Source: CAISIP01 sp046594635
GTDB taxonomy: Bacteria > Pseudomonadota > Gammaproteobacteria > Burkholderiales > Burkholderiaceae_C
Assembly (NCBI GenBank): GCA_046594635.1
Contig: JBKJRR010000289.1
Location: forward strand, 1 to 6,001
Length of the DNA stretch: 6,001 bases
Direction of reading: 5' to 3'
Shown: positions 5,902-6,001 of the stretch, piece by piece
Layout: each line of letters begins with the position of its first letter
Position numbering within the stretch: the stretch's first letter is position 1
Notes under the pieces: model-generated
What the model saw: only the letters and a program-made list of their open reading frames with translations
Databases searched by the model: none
Told to the model about the DNA's origin: nothing
Program-made: the position numbers and the translations under genes

Positions 5902-6001
5902 GTGAAACATGCTGGCCATCGCGCAACTCGACGTGCCCTGCTCCTGGCCGTCTGCCTGACCATGAGCCTTGGTGCGACGGCGCAAAGCACTGCTTCTCCA
6001 C
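5902..6001 (+). CDS. N-terminus of an exported protein, probably periplasmic peptidyl-prolyl isomerase (cut by window edge)
   Basis: Only 33 codons are visible, starting at GTG 5902. They form a signal peptide: basic start (Lys2, Arg7, Arg10, Arg11), hydrophobic core ALLLAVCLTMSLGA (12-25), and an Ala-Thr-Ala site at 25-27 before Gln28. The mature protein begins QSTASP and then leaves the window. No catalytic domain is visible. The suggestion of a cyclophilin-type peptidyl-prolyl cis-trans isomerase (PpiA-like, aiding periplasmic protein folding) comes only from gene order as I recall it in Burkholderiales, where cysS faces a TPR gene followed by cyclophilin genes. That it encodes an exported protein is well supported; the enzyme identity is inference. 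Confidence 0.7.
   Translation, partial: MKHAGHRATRRALLLAVCLTMSLGATAQSTASP

Overview
This is an ordinary chromosomal core-gene region from a proteobacterium, most likely a betaproteobacterium of the order Burkholderiales. That placement rests on the GC-rich coding style, the sequences of AccA and LysC, and a gene order (cysS, AlkA-like glycosylase, accA, tilS, lysC, facing away from an exported TPR gene and an exported isomerase-like gene) that I recall from that order. Family or genus cannot be fixed by eye.

Layout. Five genes lie on the minus strand and read right to left: cysS (3664-5055), an AlkA-like 3-methyladenine DNA glycosylase (2970-3620), accA (1891-2892), tilS (796-1779) and the 5' part of lysC (711 down to the window edge at 1). 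Gaps are 43, 77, 111 and 84 bp, with no strong terminator, so they may form one loose operon. Two genes lie on the plus strand: an exported TPR protein (5245-5838) and the signal-peptide-bearing start of a second exported protein (5902 to the edge). By gene order the second is probably a periplasmic peptidyl-prolyl isomerase. The 189-bp divergent region (5056-5244) is the only substantial control region. It holds two overlapping perfect inverted repeats, a TTGACA element facing cysS and a TACAAT box facing the TPR gene.

Function. The minus-strand genes are housekeeping: cysteinyl-tRNA charging, alkylation-damage base excision, the first committed step of fatty acid synthesis, tRNA-Ile2 anticodon modification, and entry into the aspartate-family amino acid pathway. 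They share no pathway; the common theme is translation and basal biosynthesis. The plus-strand pair looks like envelope or periplasmic proteins.

There are no tRNA or rRNA genes, insertion sequences, CRISPR arrays, phage genes or clear frameshifts. I found no new biological system. The points worth a second look are small: the palindromes in the divergent promoter region, a 12-bp tandem repeat at the end of accA, a short TilS, and genes with weak or no Shine-Dalgarno sequence. Two very long plus-strand open frames (704 and 382 codons) are antisense shadows of the real genes.
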